5,631 nucleotides of DNA from Desulfoplanes sp. (GCA_028708105.1 JAQVZR010000144.1:1-5631); one strand, 5' to 3'; shown: positions 1 through 5,377, counted from the first letter of the stretch. Notes: a model not told the origin generated them from the sequence alone. A program made the numbers and translations.

Positions 1-1030
1 GTTGACCTTTACGTATACATGCGGATTCGTTGACGAGCATTCTGACGCCCATGGAAACAAGGGCCTCCGTCATTTCAATACAATCGTGGTTGCCAAGTAC
101 AGCCAAAATTCCATCTTTTGCCCGGATTGCTTTGGTCACCAGATCCAGCCTGGTCAGAGAATCTTTGTAGCTTCCGTGGGTGGCCATACGGTAGTCTCCG
201 CCTAGGAGACATAAATCTACAGGTATCTCGGGCAGCAGGGTGATCAGCCGCTCAGAAAGACCGGGTAAACCATCCAAGTGCAGATCACTCATGAACAGGA
301 TGCGGTACCCCTCAAATTCCCGAGGAAGATTTGCAATCACGAGACTAAGATTTTTTTGTCGGAAACAGAGGGCGTTGGCAACGCCTCGGTCATAGAGTCC
401 CAGACATTTGAACAGAGATTGGATGAGCAGATGATAATAGATGGCGTCTTCAAAATGGAGAAAGCTGCTCAAAAATTTTGATTGGATATGGCAGGATGCA
501 TATTCCTTGGCCATGAGCCAAGGTTTGAGGGGTCGGGGATAGCAGGAGTATTTGGATGTGACCTTGTGGATACTTTTTTTGTACAGCAACGAACCAATAT
601 AGGCTCCAATGGAAAAAAGGACCAAAAGCACCAGCGTGGTATTCCACGAAAGGGGTAGCTGGTGCTTGAGCAGCAAAAGGGGAAACAGCCCTTCAACTCC
701 CTGATCAAGTCCCGGAATGTCCTTGCCGCTATGATATCCCCTCCGTCGCTTGACAAAACTGGAACACAGGTCGCCAAGCATGCTCAGGACACCGCATGCA
801 CATCCGATCCAGAGAGAAAATCCGCATACAAAGCCGACAAGTATGCCTGTTGCTATTCCTACAGCGATGCCTCTGATCGTCTTATGCGCACCAAAAACGG
901 GGTTACCGTCCTGCATGCGTTTTCCAAAATCGAGAGGGTGGGCCCATTTTTCTTCGAGAAAAAAAGCTGTTAGGGGAGGGGCAAAGTTTATCAGCCAGAG
1001 CAGAAAGAGGATTTTGAGGTTTAGGATCAT
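1..1030 (-). CDS. CarS-like membrane domain fused to a metallophosphoesterase (3' end outside window)
   Basis: The minus strand is open from an ATG at 1030 to the window edge, giving 343 residues with no stop. Residues 1-155 resemble CDP-archaeol synthase (CarS/DUF46), an integral membrane CTP-dependent cytidylyltransferase. The matches are NFAPP at 15-19, DFGKR at 34-38, HKTIRG at 49-54, and the signature GDLCSSFVKRRRG (86-98) followed by PGLDQ (106-110). Hydrophobic segments lie near 5-23, 52-80 and 128-150. After a linker (about 155-240) comes a calcineurin-type phosphoesterase with metal-binding motifs D249-L-H251, GGD (277-279) and GNHD (313-316). The rest of that domain, including the later histidine motifs, is off the edge. 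An AGGA lies 11 bases upstream of the ATG, and an in-frame TGA upstream with no ATG, GTG or TTG between supports this start. Known: CarS activates an ether-lipid precursor with CTP, and bacterial homologues are poorly understood. Inferred: a membrane enzyme making and hydrolysing lipid phosphate or CDP-linked lipid. Domain calls are firm; substrate is unknown. Confidence 0.88.
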   Translation of the reverse strand, partial: MILNLKILFLLWLINFAPPLTAFFLEEKWAHPLDFGKRMQDGNPVFGAHKTIRGIAVGIATGILVGFVCGFSLWIGCACGVLSMLGDLCSSFVKRRRGYHSGKDIPGLDQGVEGLFPLLLLKHQLPLSWNTTLVLLVLFSIGAYIGSLLYKKSIHKVTSKYSCYPRPLKPWLMAKEYASCHIQSKFLSSFLHFEDAIYYHLLIQSLFKCLGLYDRGVANALCFRQKNLSLVIANLPREFEGYRILFMSDLHLDGLPGLSERLITLLPEIPVDLCLLGGDYRMATHGSYKDSLTRLDLVTKAIRAKDGILAVLGNHDCIEMTEALVSMGVRMLVNESACIRKGQ

Positions 1031-1077
1031 CGTCGTTGGCGTTCCTGATTGAGCGTGCGGGTGAACATAAATATCAT

Positions 1078-1106
1078 TTTCTAACGGTTTTCAGCATGTG
1101 TGACAA
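1078..1106 (-). promoter_or_regulatory. Putative sigma-70 promoter of the CarS-phosphoesterase gene
   Basis: Reading the minus strand, a -35 box TTGTCA (1106-1101) is followed after 17 bases by TAGAAA (1083-1078) as a -10 box. The first matches consensus at 5 of 6 positions and the second at 4 of 6. Transcription would start near 1071, leaving a leader of about 40 bases before the ATG at 1030. The call is from motif and spacing only. Confidence 0.42.
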
Positions 1107-1115
1107 TAGATAACC
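1086..1115. repeat. Imperfect inverted repeat GGTTTTC / GATAACC over the minus-strand promoter
   Basis: GGTTTTC (1086-1092) and GATAACC (1109-1115) pair at 6 of 7 positions across a 16-base spacer. The -35 box of the minus-strand promoter sits within the spacer and the arms flank it, which would suit a repressor operator. The arm order (GGTT first, AACC second) is opposite to that of the usual BirA biotin operator, so I do not call it a BirA site. It may be chance. Confidence 0.2.
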
Positions 1116-1168
1116 TTTCGGATTTTTAAAGATGTTCTTTTCTTTGTCCCAAGGGTGATGTACGTACT

Positions 1169-1196
1169 TTGAAAATAATTGAACAGGTACTACGCT
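1169..1196 (+). promoter_or_regulatory. Weak candidate promoter for the small acidic protein gene
   Basis: TTGAAA (1169-1174) and TACGCT (1191-1196), spaced by 16 bases, form the best -35/-10 pair I can find upstream of the gene at 1233. The -35 is good, but the -10 keeps only the TA and final T of the consensus. The implied leader is about 30 bases and would carry the ribosome binding site. Confidence 0.22.
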
Positions 1197-1211
1197 TTGG
1201 TACGAAGTTCA
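1180..1211 (+). other. Possible 5' UTR hairpin upstream of the small acidic protein
   Basis: TGAAC (1180-1184) pairs with GTTCA (1207-1211). Inside it GTAC (1187-1190) pairs with GTAC (1200-1203), with a small internal loop between the stems and a 9-base apical loop. It ends 9 bases before the AAGGAG ribosome binding site. It would exist in RNA only if transcription starts upstream of 1180, which conflicts with the weak promoter proposed at 1169-1196. It matches no riboswitch class I recognise. Confidence 0.2.
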
Positions 1212-1220
1212 GAACCACAT

Positions 1221-1226
1221 AAGGAG
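1221..1226 (+). promoter_or_regulatory. Ribosome binding site that fixes the start at 1233
   Basis: AAGGAG lies 6 bases before the ATG at 1233. It settles the start of the small protein in favour of this ATG over an in-frame TTG at 1179, which would add 18 residues without a comparable site. Confidence 0.8.
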
Positions 1227-1232
1227 TATTTT

Positions 1233-1658
1233 ATGGCCGCAAATGACGTACACGCACAGGTGGAAGCTTTCTTGGCGGATTGGCAGGAAAGTGAGGCCCA
1301 ACCCAAAAAAGCATTTATGCGTTTAAGGGATTATCTGCTCGGCCTGGACGGATGTATCCTGGAATTCAACGCCCGTCCCGGCGTGACCTATTCCCTGCGA
1401 GCCAAGCATCCGGCCCAGAGTAAAAGGCCCCTTTTTGTTATGGTAGACGTTATTGATGATGATCCTTCACAGCGTTGGATTTCGGTATGTTCGTATGCAT
1501 GCATGGTTACTGATCCTGATGAAACCGGAGACTACGCCCCCGAAGGCTTGTTCGGGGAAGATGCCTGCTGTTTTGATGTCGACGGCTATGAGGAAGATGT
1601 CTTGAACTATGTAGAGGCCCGTATTGGCGAAGCCTTTGCTGCTGCCAAGAAGGAATGA
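1233..1658 (+). CDS. Small acidic soluble protein of unknown function
   Basis: This gene encodes 141 residues with no signal peptide and no membrane segment. I do not recognise a characterised family. It appears real because it has a strong ribosome binding site, clean codon structure and its own terminator. The N-terminal third looks helical (VEAFLADWQESEAQPKKAFM). The middle resembles a small alpha/beta fold, with a basic stretch, FNARPGVTYSLRAKH, leading to a strand-like FVMVDVIDDDPSQRWISVCSY. An acidic C-terminal half follows (DPDETGDYAPEGLFGEDACCFDVDGYEEDV), ending in a helix. Cysteines occur at DGCIL, SVCSYAC and the CC pair, but not in a recognisable metal-binding spacing. I have a vague impression of similar uncharacterised proteins in Desulfovibrio-type genomes but cannot check it. 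It precedes bioF by 84 bases, with a terminator between, so a role in biotin synthesis is not implied. Confidence 0.85.
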   Translation: MAANDVHAQVEAFLADWQESEAQPKKAFMRLRDYLLGLDGCILEFNARPGVTYSLRAKHPAQSKRPLFVMVDVIDDDPSQRWISVCSYACMVTDPDETGDYAPEGLFGEDACCFDVDGYEEDVLNYVEARIGEAFAAAKKE

Positions 1659-1679
1659 CTTTTTTTGTCTTGTGTTTTC

Positions 1680-1718
1680 ATGCCCGGTCCGTAAACATAT
1701 TCGGCCCGGGCATTTTTT
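1680..1718 (+). terminator. Rho-independent terminator between the small protein gene and bioF
   Basis: ATGCCCGGTCCG (1680-1691) pairs with CGGCCCGGGCAT (1702-1713) with one mismatch in 12 positions. The loop is 10 bases and a run of six Ts occupies 1713-1718. It lies 21 bases after the stop of the small protein, and its T-run ends only 11 bases before the bioF ribosome binding site. It could act as a simple terminator or as an attenuator for the biotin operon; no competing antiterminator stem is evident. Confidence 0.85.
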
Positions 1719-1729
1719 ATGGTCTTTGT

Positions 1730-1735
1730 AAGGAG
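1730..1735 (+). promoter_or_regulatory. Ribosome binding site of bioF
   Basis: AAGGAG lies 7 bases before the ATG at 1743. It rules out the in-frame ATG at 1719, which sits at the end of the terminator T-run and would leave this site inside the coding region. Confidence 0.8.
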
Positions 1736-1742
1736 TACGCAT

Positions 1743-2912
1743 ATGCCAGGTTTAACGGATTGGATTTCAGTCATGCAGGATGACCTGCAACGCAGTGGGC
1801 GGTTGCGGAAAATTCCCGCTGTCGATTATGGCGCGGACCTGATGGCCGAGGTTCAGGGAAAGAAAGTCCTCAATCTGGCCTCCAATAATTATCTGGGCCT
1901 TTCCGGACACCCGGAGATGAAGGCCGCATCCATCAAAGCCATTGAGACCTACGGGACTTCCAGCGGAGCCTCGCGTTTGGTGAGTGGAAATTTTTCTTTG
2001 TACGGGGAACTGGAATCATCCCTGGCGTCTCTGAAAAAGCAGGAGAAATCCCTGGTTCTCGGATCTGGCTATGCGGCCAATCTTGCCCTTTGTGGTACCT
2101 TTGCGGATCGCCGGACCGTGGTTTTTTCCGACCGTCTGAACCATGCATCCATTGTGGACGGAATCATCCTTTCCCGGGCTCGTCAGGTGCGTTACCGCCA
2201 TAATGACATGGACCATCTGGCCCATTGTCTCGAAAAATATCGGGATCATCCCCGCAAACTGCTTATAACCGATTCGGTCTTCAGCATGGATGGGGATAGG
2301 GCAGATCTGATGTCCATTGTCAGGTTATGCAAAGACCATAGTGTACCCATGGCTGTTGATGAGGCTCATGCCACAGGAATTCTGGGGAACGGCCGGGGAT
2401 TGGCCTGTGAACTAGGAGTGGAGAAAGAGATTGATCTGCACATGGGTACCTTGAGCAAAGGGCTTGGTTCCCATGGAGGTTTTATCGCTGGAGATCATCG
2501 GCTTATTGCCATGATTGCTAATCGGGGCCGTTCATTTATTTTTTCTACAGCTCTGCCCCCGGCGGTTATTGGTGCCGGCCTGTGCGGTGTTCAGTTGGTG
2601 CGCGCCCATCCGCAATGGGGGCGGGATCTGCTGCGACATTCCGAGGCCTTCAGACAGTGGCTGCTGTCTTCCGGTTTTACGATCGGGCCGTCCACGACCC
2701 AAATTATTCCGGTGATTTTAGGGGACAACAATGCGGTCCTTGCCGCACGGGACAGCCTGCTGGCAAACGGGATACTGGTCTCAGCCATCAGGCCGCCCAC
2801 GGTTCCCGAGGGAACGGCAAGACTCCGGTTGGCCCTGCGTTCGGATCTTGGCCGGCGGGACATGGAGCACTTGCGATCTGCGTTTACGGTCCTGCGTCAG
2901 GAGATGGGATGA
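1743..2912 (+). CDS. bioF: 8-amino-7-oxononanoate synthase (KAPA synthase)
   Basis: BioF is a cytosolic PLP enzyme that condenses pimeloyl-ACP (or -CoA) with L-alanine to form KAPA, the first step of biotin ring assembly. The 389-residue length is normal for the family. Visible motifs are the substrate-binding N-terminus LASNNYLGLSGHP (about 45-57), GTSSGASRLVSGN (71-83), the cofactor-stacking H134 in RLNHASI, and D206-E-A-H209 contacting the PLP ring. The Schiff-base lysine is K239 in TLSKGLGSHGG, and RPPTVP (350-355) is the conserved carboxylate-contact motif. The related alpha-oxoamine synthases (glycine C-acetyltransferase, ALA synthase) are similar, but the RPPTVP motif and the downstream bioC make BioF the clear choice. 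Its stop overlaps the next start as ATGA, indicating translational coupling. A terminator lies just upstream, so its promoter is either weak and hidden in the 84-base gap or further upstream with read-through. Confidence 0.96.
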   Translation: MPGLTDWISVMQDDLQRSGRLRKIPAVDYGADLMAEVQGKKVLNLASNNYLGLSGHPEMKAASIKAIETYGTSSGASRLVSGNFSLYGELESSLASLKKQEKSLVLGSGYAANLALCGTFADRRTVVFSDRLNHASIVDGIILSRARQVRYRHNDMDHLAHCLEKYRDHPRKLLITDSVFSMDGDRADLMSIVRLCKDHSVPMAVDEAHATGILGNGRGLACELGVEKEIDLHMGTLSKGLGSHGGFIAGDHRLIAMIANRGRSFIFSTALPPAVIGAGLCGVQLVRAHPQWGRDLLRHSEAFRQWLLSSGFTIGPSTTQIIPVILGDNNAVLAARDSLLANGILVSAIRPPTVPEGTARLRLALRSDLGRRDMEHLRSAFTVLRQEMG

Positions 2913-3532
2913 ACATTACAGGCGGCGATATCTTTGTGTCTGGCTGGGCAGGGTATGGATTTCTTTTTCCCCGTCTGGTCGCTGCAACCCGTTTCCTGGT
3001 TCCTTTTTCTCCATGGCAGGAAGAGGATGTACTGGAAATGTTAGGAAATACCCAAGGCGGCGGTACTCTGTTTGCCTGGTCTACTGGTGCGCATATGGTG
3101 CTCAACGGGGGAGACCGGATTTTGGAACGTTTTTCCCGCGTCGTGCTTATCGCGCCGTTTTTGGATTTTACCCGTTGCCTGCCGCCCCGTATTATTGAGG
3201 CCATGCGTTCACGAATTGAGGAGGAATGGATACCCGCGATCACGGAATTTTATACCAATTGCGGTCTGCCTGCCCTTCCTGCAGGGGCACTGGACAACGT
3301 CGTTCCCGGTGAATTGATCCACGGTCTGGACTACCTGCTCCATTCTGTCATCACTGTTAAAGGGCCGCTTGCATGCGCTGCGCGGGTGCAGATTATCCAC
3401 GGCATGCGGGATATAGTTGTTCCTGTGCGGGCGATCCGGGCCGTCAGGGACATGCTTCCAGGGGCCTCCCTTGTCCGCCCTGATTGCGGACATTGTGTCA
3501 GCGAAAATCACCTTTTCCCTTTTTTCTCATGA
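2909..3532 (+). CDS. Small alpha/beta hydrolase, probable pimeloyl-ACP methyl ester esterase
   Basis: This 207-residue protein has a minimal alpha/beta-hydrolase layout. It starts with a strand and oxyanion-type loop (DIFVSGWAG, 7-15). The nucleophile elbow is AWSTG with S58, the acid is D168 in IIHGMRDIVVP, and the catalytic histidine is H195 in DCGHCV. It lies between bioF and bioC, overlapping each by four bases. That is where BioH, BioG, BioK and similar enzymes occur; these remove the methyl group BioC adds, releasing pimeloyl-ACP for BioF. The role is therefore inferred strongly from position and fold. The elbow A-W-S-T-G and short lid resemble BioG (DUF452) more than the roughly 256-residue BioH, but overall similarity to either is not obvious by eye, so I give no symbol. 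An AGGAG at 2899-2903 lies 5 bases before the ATG. Longer in-frame openings upstream lie inside bioF and are rejected. Confidence 0.85.
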   Translation: MNITGGDIFVSGWAGYGFLFPRLVAATRFLVPFSPWQEEDVLEMLGNTQGGGTLFAWSTGAHMVLNGGDRILERFSRVVLIAPFLDFTRCLPPRIIEAMRSRIEEEWIPAITEFYTNCGLPALPAGALDNVVPGELIHGLDYLLHSVITVKGPLACAARVQIIHGMRDIVVPVRAIRAVRDMLPGASLVRPDCGHCVSENHLFPFFS

Positions 3533-4287
3533 AATTACAGATACGAAATGCTTTTAACCGAGCCAGTGCTTCGTATGAGCAGTCTGCGCTAGTCCAAAAA
3601 AAGGTGGCCGGGCTTTGTGCGGATCTGGTTCCACGAGGAAACTATCCTCGTGTGGTGGAGATAGGAGCCGGCGCGGGATTTTTAGCTGTCGCCCTTTTAC
3701 CCAGAATCCAGACCGAAGAATATGTGGCCTTAGATATAGCCGAGCAGATGGTCCAAAAAGAAATCTTCAGAACACATCCGGCTTTGATTCCCATAGTAGG
3801 CGATGGAGAGAAGCTGCCCTTTAGTGGGCCTTGTGTGGATTTGCTGGTGAGCTCTTCAGCCATGCAGTGGTACCTGGAGCCTGATATCTCCATCCCCAAC
3901 AACGTAAGCCTGCTGCGTCCGGGTGGCCGATTTGTATGGGCTCTCTTCGTCCGAGGCACTCTGGCTGAATTAGCGGATGTGAGTGCCCGCACAGGGTTCG
4001 GTTCGGTCTTTCCCTTGCAAGAGAAGGAATTGTATGAGCGGATCTTAGAGCATATTCCCGGGATCAGTTTTACGCTCCACACCCGTTCCCTGACTTTGTG
4101 GTACGATTCAGTGGCGGATTTTCTGCGTGCCCATAGGGAGACTGGAGCTCGTTATTCCGCAGGAAGAGGCCGAGTGGGACGGAGGGCGTATATGGAATTT
4201 TGCAGGGTGTATGAAGCAGTGTATGGTCGCCAGGGGCGGGTGCCGGCCAGTTATGAGACGGTGTTTATTGAAGGCTGGAAAAGGTAA
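3529..4287 (+). CDS. bioC: Malonyl-ACP O-methyltransferase
   Basis: BioC transfers a methyl group from S-adenosylmethionine to the free carboxyl of malonyl-ACP. The ester then primes the fatty acid synthesis cycle and is elongated to pimeloyl-ACP methyl ester. The 252-residue product shows the family's N-terminal signature RNAFNRASASYEQSALVQ (6-23). SAM motif I is VVEIGAGAGFLA (42-53), the acidic ribose-binding position is D79-type in VALDIAEQM, GDGEKLPF lies at 91-98, and the diagnostic SSSAMQWYLEP is at 108-118. LLRPGGRFVWALF (128-140) is the usual post-motif strand. The ATG at 3529 overlaps the hydrolase stop (ATGA). It is preferred to a TTG at 3484 because the protein then begins at the family's normal N-terminus. 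No Shine-Dalgarno site precedes it: the upstream bases are a pyrimidine run, so translation probably depends on coupling to the hydrolase. The final base of its stop opens a heptamer repeat. Confidence 0.94.
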   Translation: MKLQIRNAFNRASASYEQSALVQKKVAGLCADLVPRGNYPRVVEIGAGAGFLAVALLPRIQTEEYVALDIAEQMVQKEIFRTHPALIPIVGDGEKLPFSGPCVDLLVSSSAMQWYLEPDISIPNNVSLLRPGGRFVWALFVRGTLAELADVSARTGFGSVFPLQEKELYERILEHIPGISFTLHTRSLTLWYDSVADFLRAHRETGARYSAGRGRVGRRAYMEFCRVYEAVYGRQGRVPASYETVFIEGWKR

Positions 4288-4314
4288 GTCGGCAGTACGC
4301 AGTGCACAGGGAAG
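4287..4314. repeat. Degenerate heptamer repeat (AGTNNGC-like, four units)
   Basis: Directly after bioC the sequence reads as heptads: AGTCGGC (4287-4293), AGTACGC (4294-4300), AGTGCAC (4301-4307) and a decayed AGGGAAG (4308-4314). The first three share AGT in phase. It lies in the convergent gap, next to a second heptamer array with a different consensus. Confidence 0.5.
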
Positions 4315-4334
4315 ACCTTGGATACGTCAAAAAG

Positions 4335-4393
4335 CTGTCTCCTGTCTCCCGTTTTTCCTGCTTCCCGCCTCCATTTTCCTATTTTCCTGTCCC
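4335..4393. repeat. Pyrimidine-rich degenerate heptamer array (CYGYYTC-like)
   Basis: Successive units are CTGTCTC (4335), CTGTCTC (4342), CCGTTTTTC (4349), CTGCTTC (4358), CCGCCTC (4365), CATTTTC (4372), CTATTTTC (4379) and CTGTCCC (4387). Most are 7 bases long and all are pyrimidine-rich on the plus strand. The first two are exact copies. The last two units lie inside bioB and encode its final residues and stop. No stable hairpin is apparent, so this does not look like a standard terminator, although it fills the gap where convergent transcripts should end. Confidence 0.55.
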
Positions 4394-5365
4394 CCGGACT
4401 TCCAACCCCAGATTTTTGAGTAATTCCAGATCCTGTTCCAGGGTTCTGCCTTTGCGGGTGAGATAATTGCCGGTCATGATACCGCTGGCTCCGGCTTGAA
4501 ATACCATGGAATGGAGTTCCCGTACGTTGGCCATCCGGCCGCCGCAGATAATGAGCTCTTTGGCAGGCAAGACAAATCTGAACAAGGCGATCAGTTTCAG
4601 ACAGCGTAGCGGGGTGAGCCCTTGCGCACCCTCCAGCGGAGTGCCCGGGACGGGGATAAGAAAATTCATGGGCACGGCATCTACGTTCAAATCCCTGAGA
4701 GCCAGGGCCATTTCCAGGGCTTGCTCGTCTGTTTCTCCCAGGCCGAAGATTCCGCCTGAACATACGCTCAGTCCGGCTTCTTGGGCTGCCTTGACGGTGG
4801 CAATACGTTCTTCATAGCTGTGGGTGGTACAGATGGAGGGGAACAGACTGGCTGCAGTTTCCAGATTATGATGATACCGGGTCATCCCAGCTTTTCTGAG
4901 GGTTGTCAGATCTTCCCGGTCAAGGATGCCCAGGGAGGCGCACATTCCCAGATCCCTGTTTTGCAGATCTCCCATGGCTTCGGCTATCCGGGGGATTTCT
5001 TTTTTGGGCAGCCTTCGGCCCGAGGTGACCAGTGCGTAGCGGTTGATGGGCGACCGGGCGGCCCTGTCACCTGGGCTGACAAGTTCTTCCCGGGGCAGTA
5101 GAGGATAGATGGGCGCATCTCCCTGGTAATGGGCCGATTGGGCGCAGTACGCACAGTCCTCGGAGCATTTTCCTGACTTGGCATTGCAGATGGTGCACAG
5201 GTGGACCTTGTTCTGAAAGAAATGTCTGCGGATCAGATCCGTGCCAGCAAAGAGGACAGGGGTCTCATTTTCCGGAACCCGGACTATTTCATCCAATTCT
5301 TCTCTGTGCAGTGGATGGTCGGTTAGGGCTTTCTCAGCCAGTTGGATAGCACGTTGTATATGCAT
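4379..5365 (-). CDS. bioB: Biotin synthase (radical SAM), variant auxiliary-cluster ligands
   Basis: BioB inserts sulfur into dethiobiotin to make biotin. The product has 328 residues, within the usual family range. The radical-SAM cysteines C67-x3-C71-x2-C74 sit in NAKSGKCSEDCAYCAQS. Other family motifs are YHHNLET (164-170), VCSGGIFGLGE (201-211) and GNYLT (299-303). In the E. coli enzyme the auxiliary [2Fe-2S] cluster is held by C97, C128, C188 and R260. By eye the equivalents here are A111 (in RYALVTSG), C142, C202 and I272 (in LIICGGR), so two of four ligands are absent. Extra cysteines occur at C57 and C60 (LCTIC) and C274. This resembles the anaerobe-type (Type II) BioB reported to carry a 4Fe-5S auxiliary cluster; that is inference from alignment by eye. 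The start ATG is 12 bases after the bioD stop with no Shine-Dalgarno site, suggesting coupled or reinitiated translation. Codons for GTGK and the stop lie in a heptamer repeat. Confidence 0.95.
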   Translation of the reverse strand: MHIQRAIQLAEKALTDHPLHREELDEIVRVPENETPVLFAGTDLIRRHFFQNKVHLCTICNAKSGKCSEDCAYCAQSAHYQGDAPIYPLLPREELVSPGDRAARSPINRYALVTSGRRLPKKEIPRIAEAMGDLQNRDLGMCASLGILDREDLTTLRKAGMTRYHHNLETAASLFPSICTTHSYEERIATVKAAQEAGLSVCSGGIFGLGETDEQALEMALALRDLNVDAVPMNFLIPVPGTPLEGAQGLTPLRCLKLIALFRFVLPAKELIICGGRMANVRELHSMVFQAGASGIMTGNYLTRKGRTLEQDLELLKNLGLEVRGTGK

Positions 5366-5377
5366 GTATGAAAGGGG

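Noticed and set aside
2..973. Several plus-strand and alternative minus-strand open frames of 65-103 codons in 1-1050
   Set aside because: They are shadows of the single long minus-strand frame that carries the CarS and metallophosphoesterase motifs. None has a ribosome binding site or a recognisable domain.
1160..1167. GTACGTAC palindrome in the divergent promoter region
   Set aside because: An 8-base palindrome is expected by chance at this length and has no flanking symmetry.
1179..1232. TTG start giving an 18-residue N-terminal extension of the small protein
   Set aside because: The ATG at 1233 has AAGGAG at 6 bases; the TTG has no comparable site, and the extension would overlap the leader.
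1031..1742. BirA-type biotin operator upstream of bioF or the small protein
   Set aside because: I looked for TTGT-AACC with a distant GGTT-ACAA partner. No pair with the right order and spacing is present. The only similar arms (1086-1115) are in the opposite order.
2582..2908. Longer in-frame upstream extension of the hydrolase
   Set aside because: It lies wholly within bioF in another frame. The ATG at 2909 has AGGAG upstream and the ATGA overlap typical of coupled genes.
4308..4350. Hairpin GGGAAGAC with GTCTCCC as a terminator for bioC
   Set aside because: Pairing needs a bulge, the loop is over 25 bases, and no T-run follows directly, so it is not a credible intrinsic terminator.
4287..4393. 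CRISPR array in the convergent gap
   Set aside because: The repeats are 7-8 bases, contiguous and degenerate, with no spacers, so this is simple-sequence-like repetition.
4251..4763. 170-codon minus-strand frame over the bioB 3' end and the intergenic gap
   Set aside because: It overlaps bioB in a different frame, has a low-complexity Arg/Gly/Pro composition and no family motifs.
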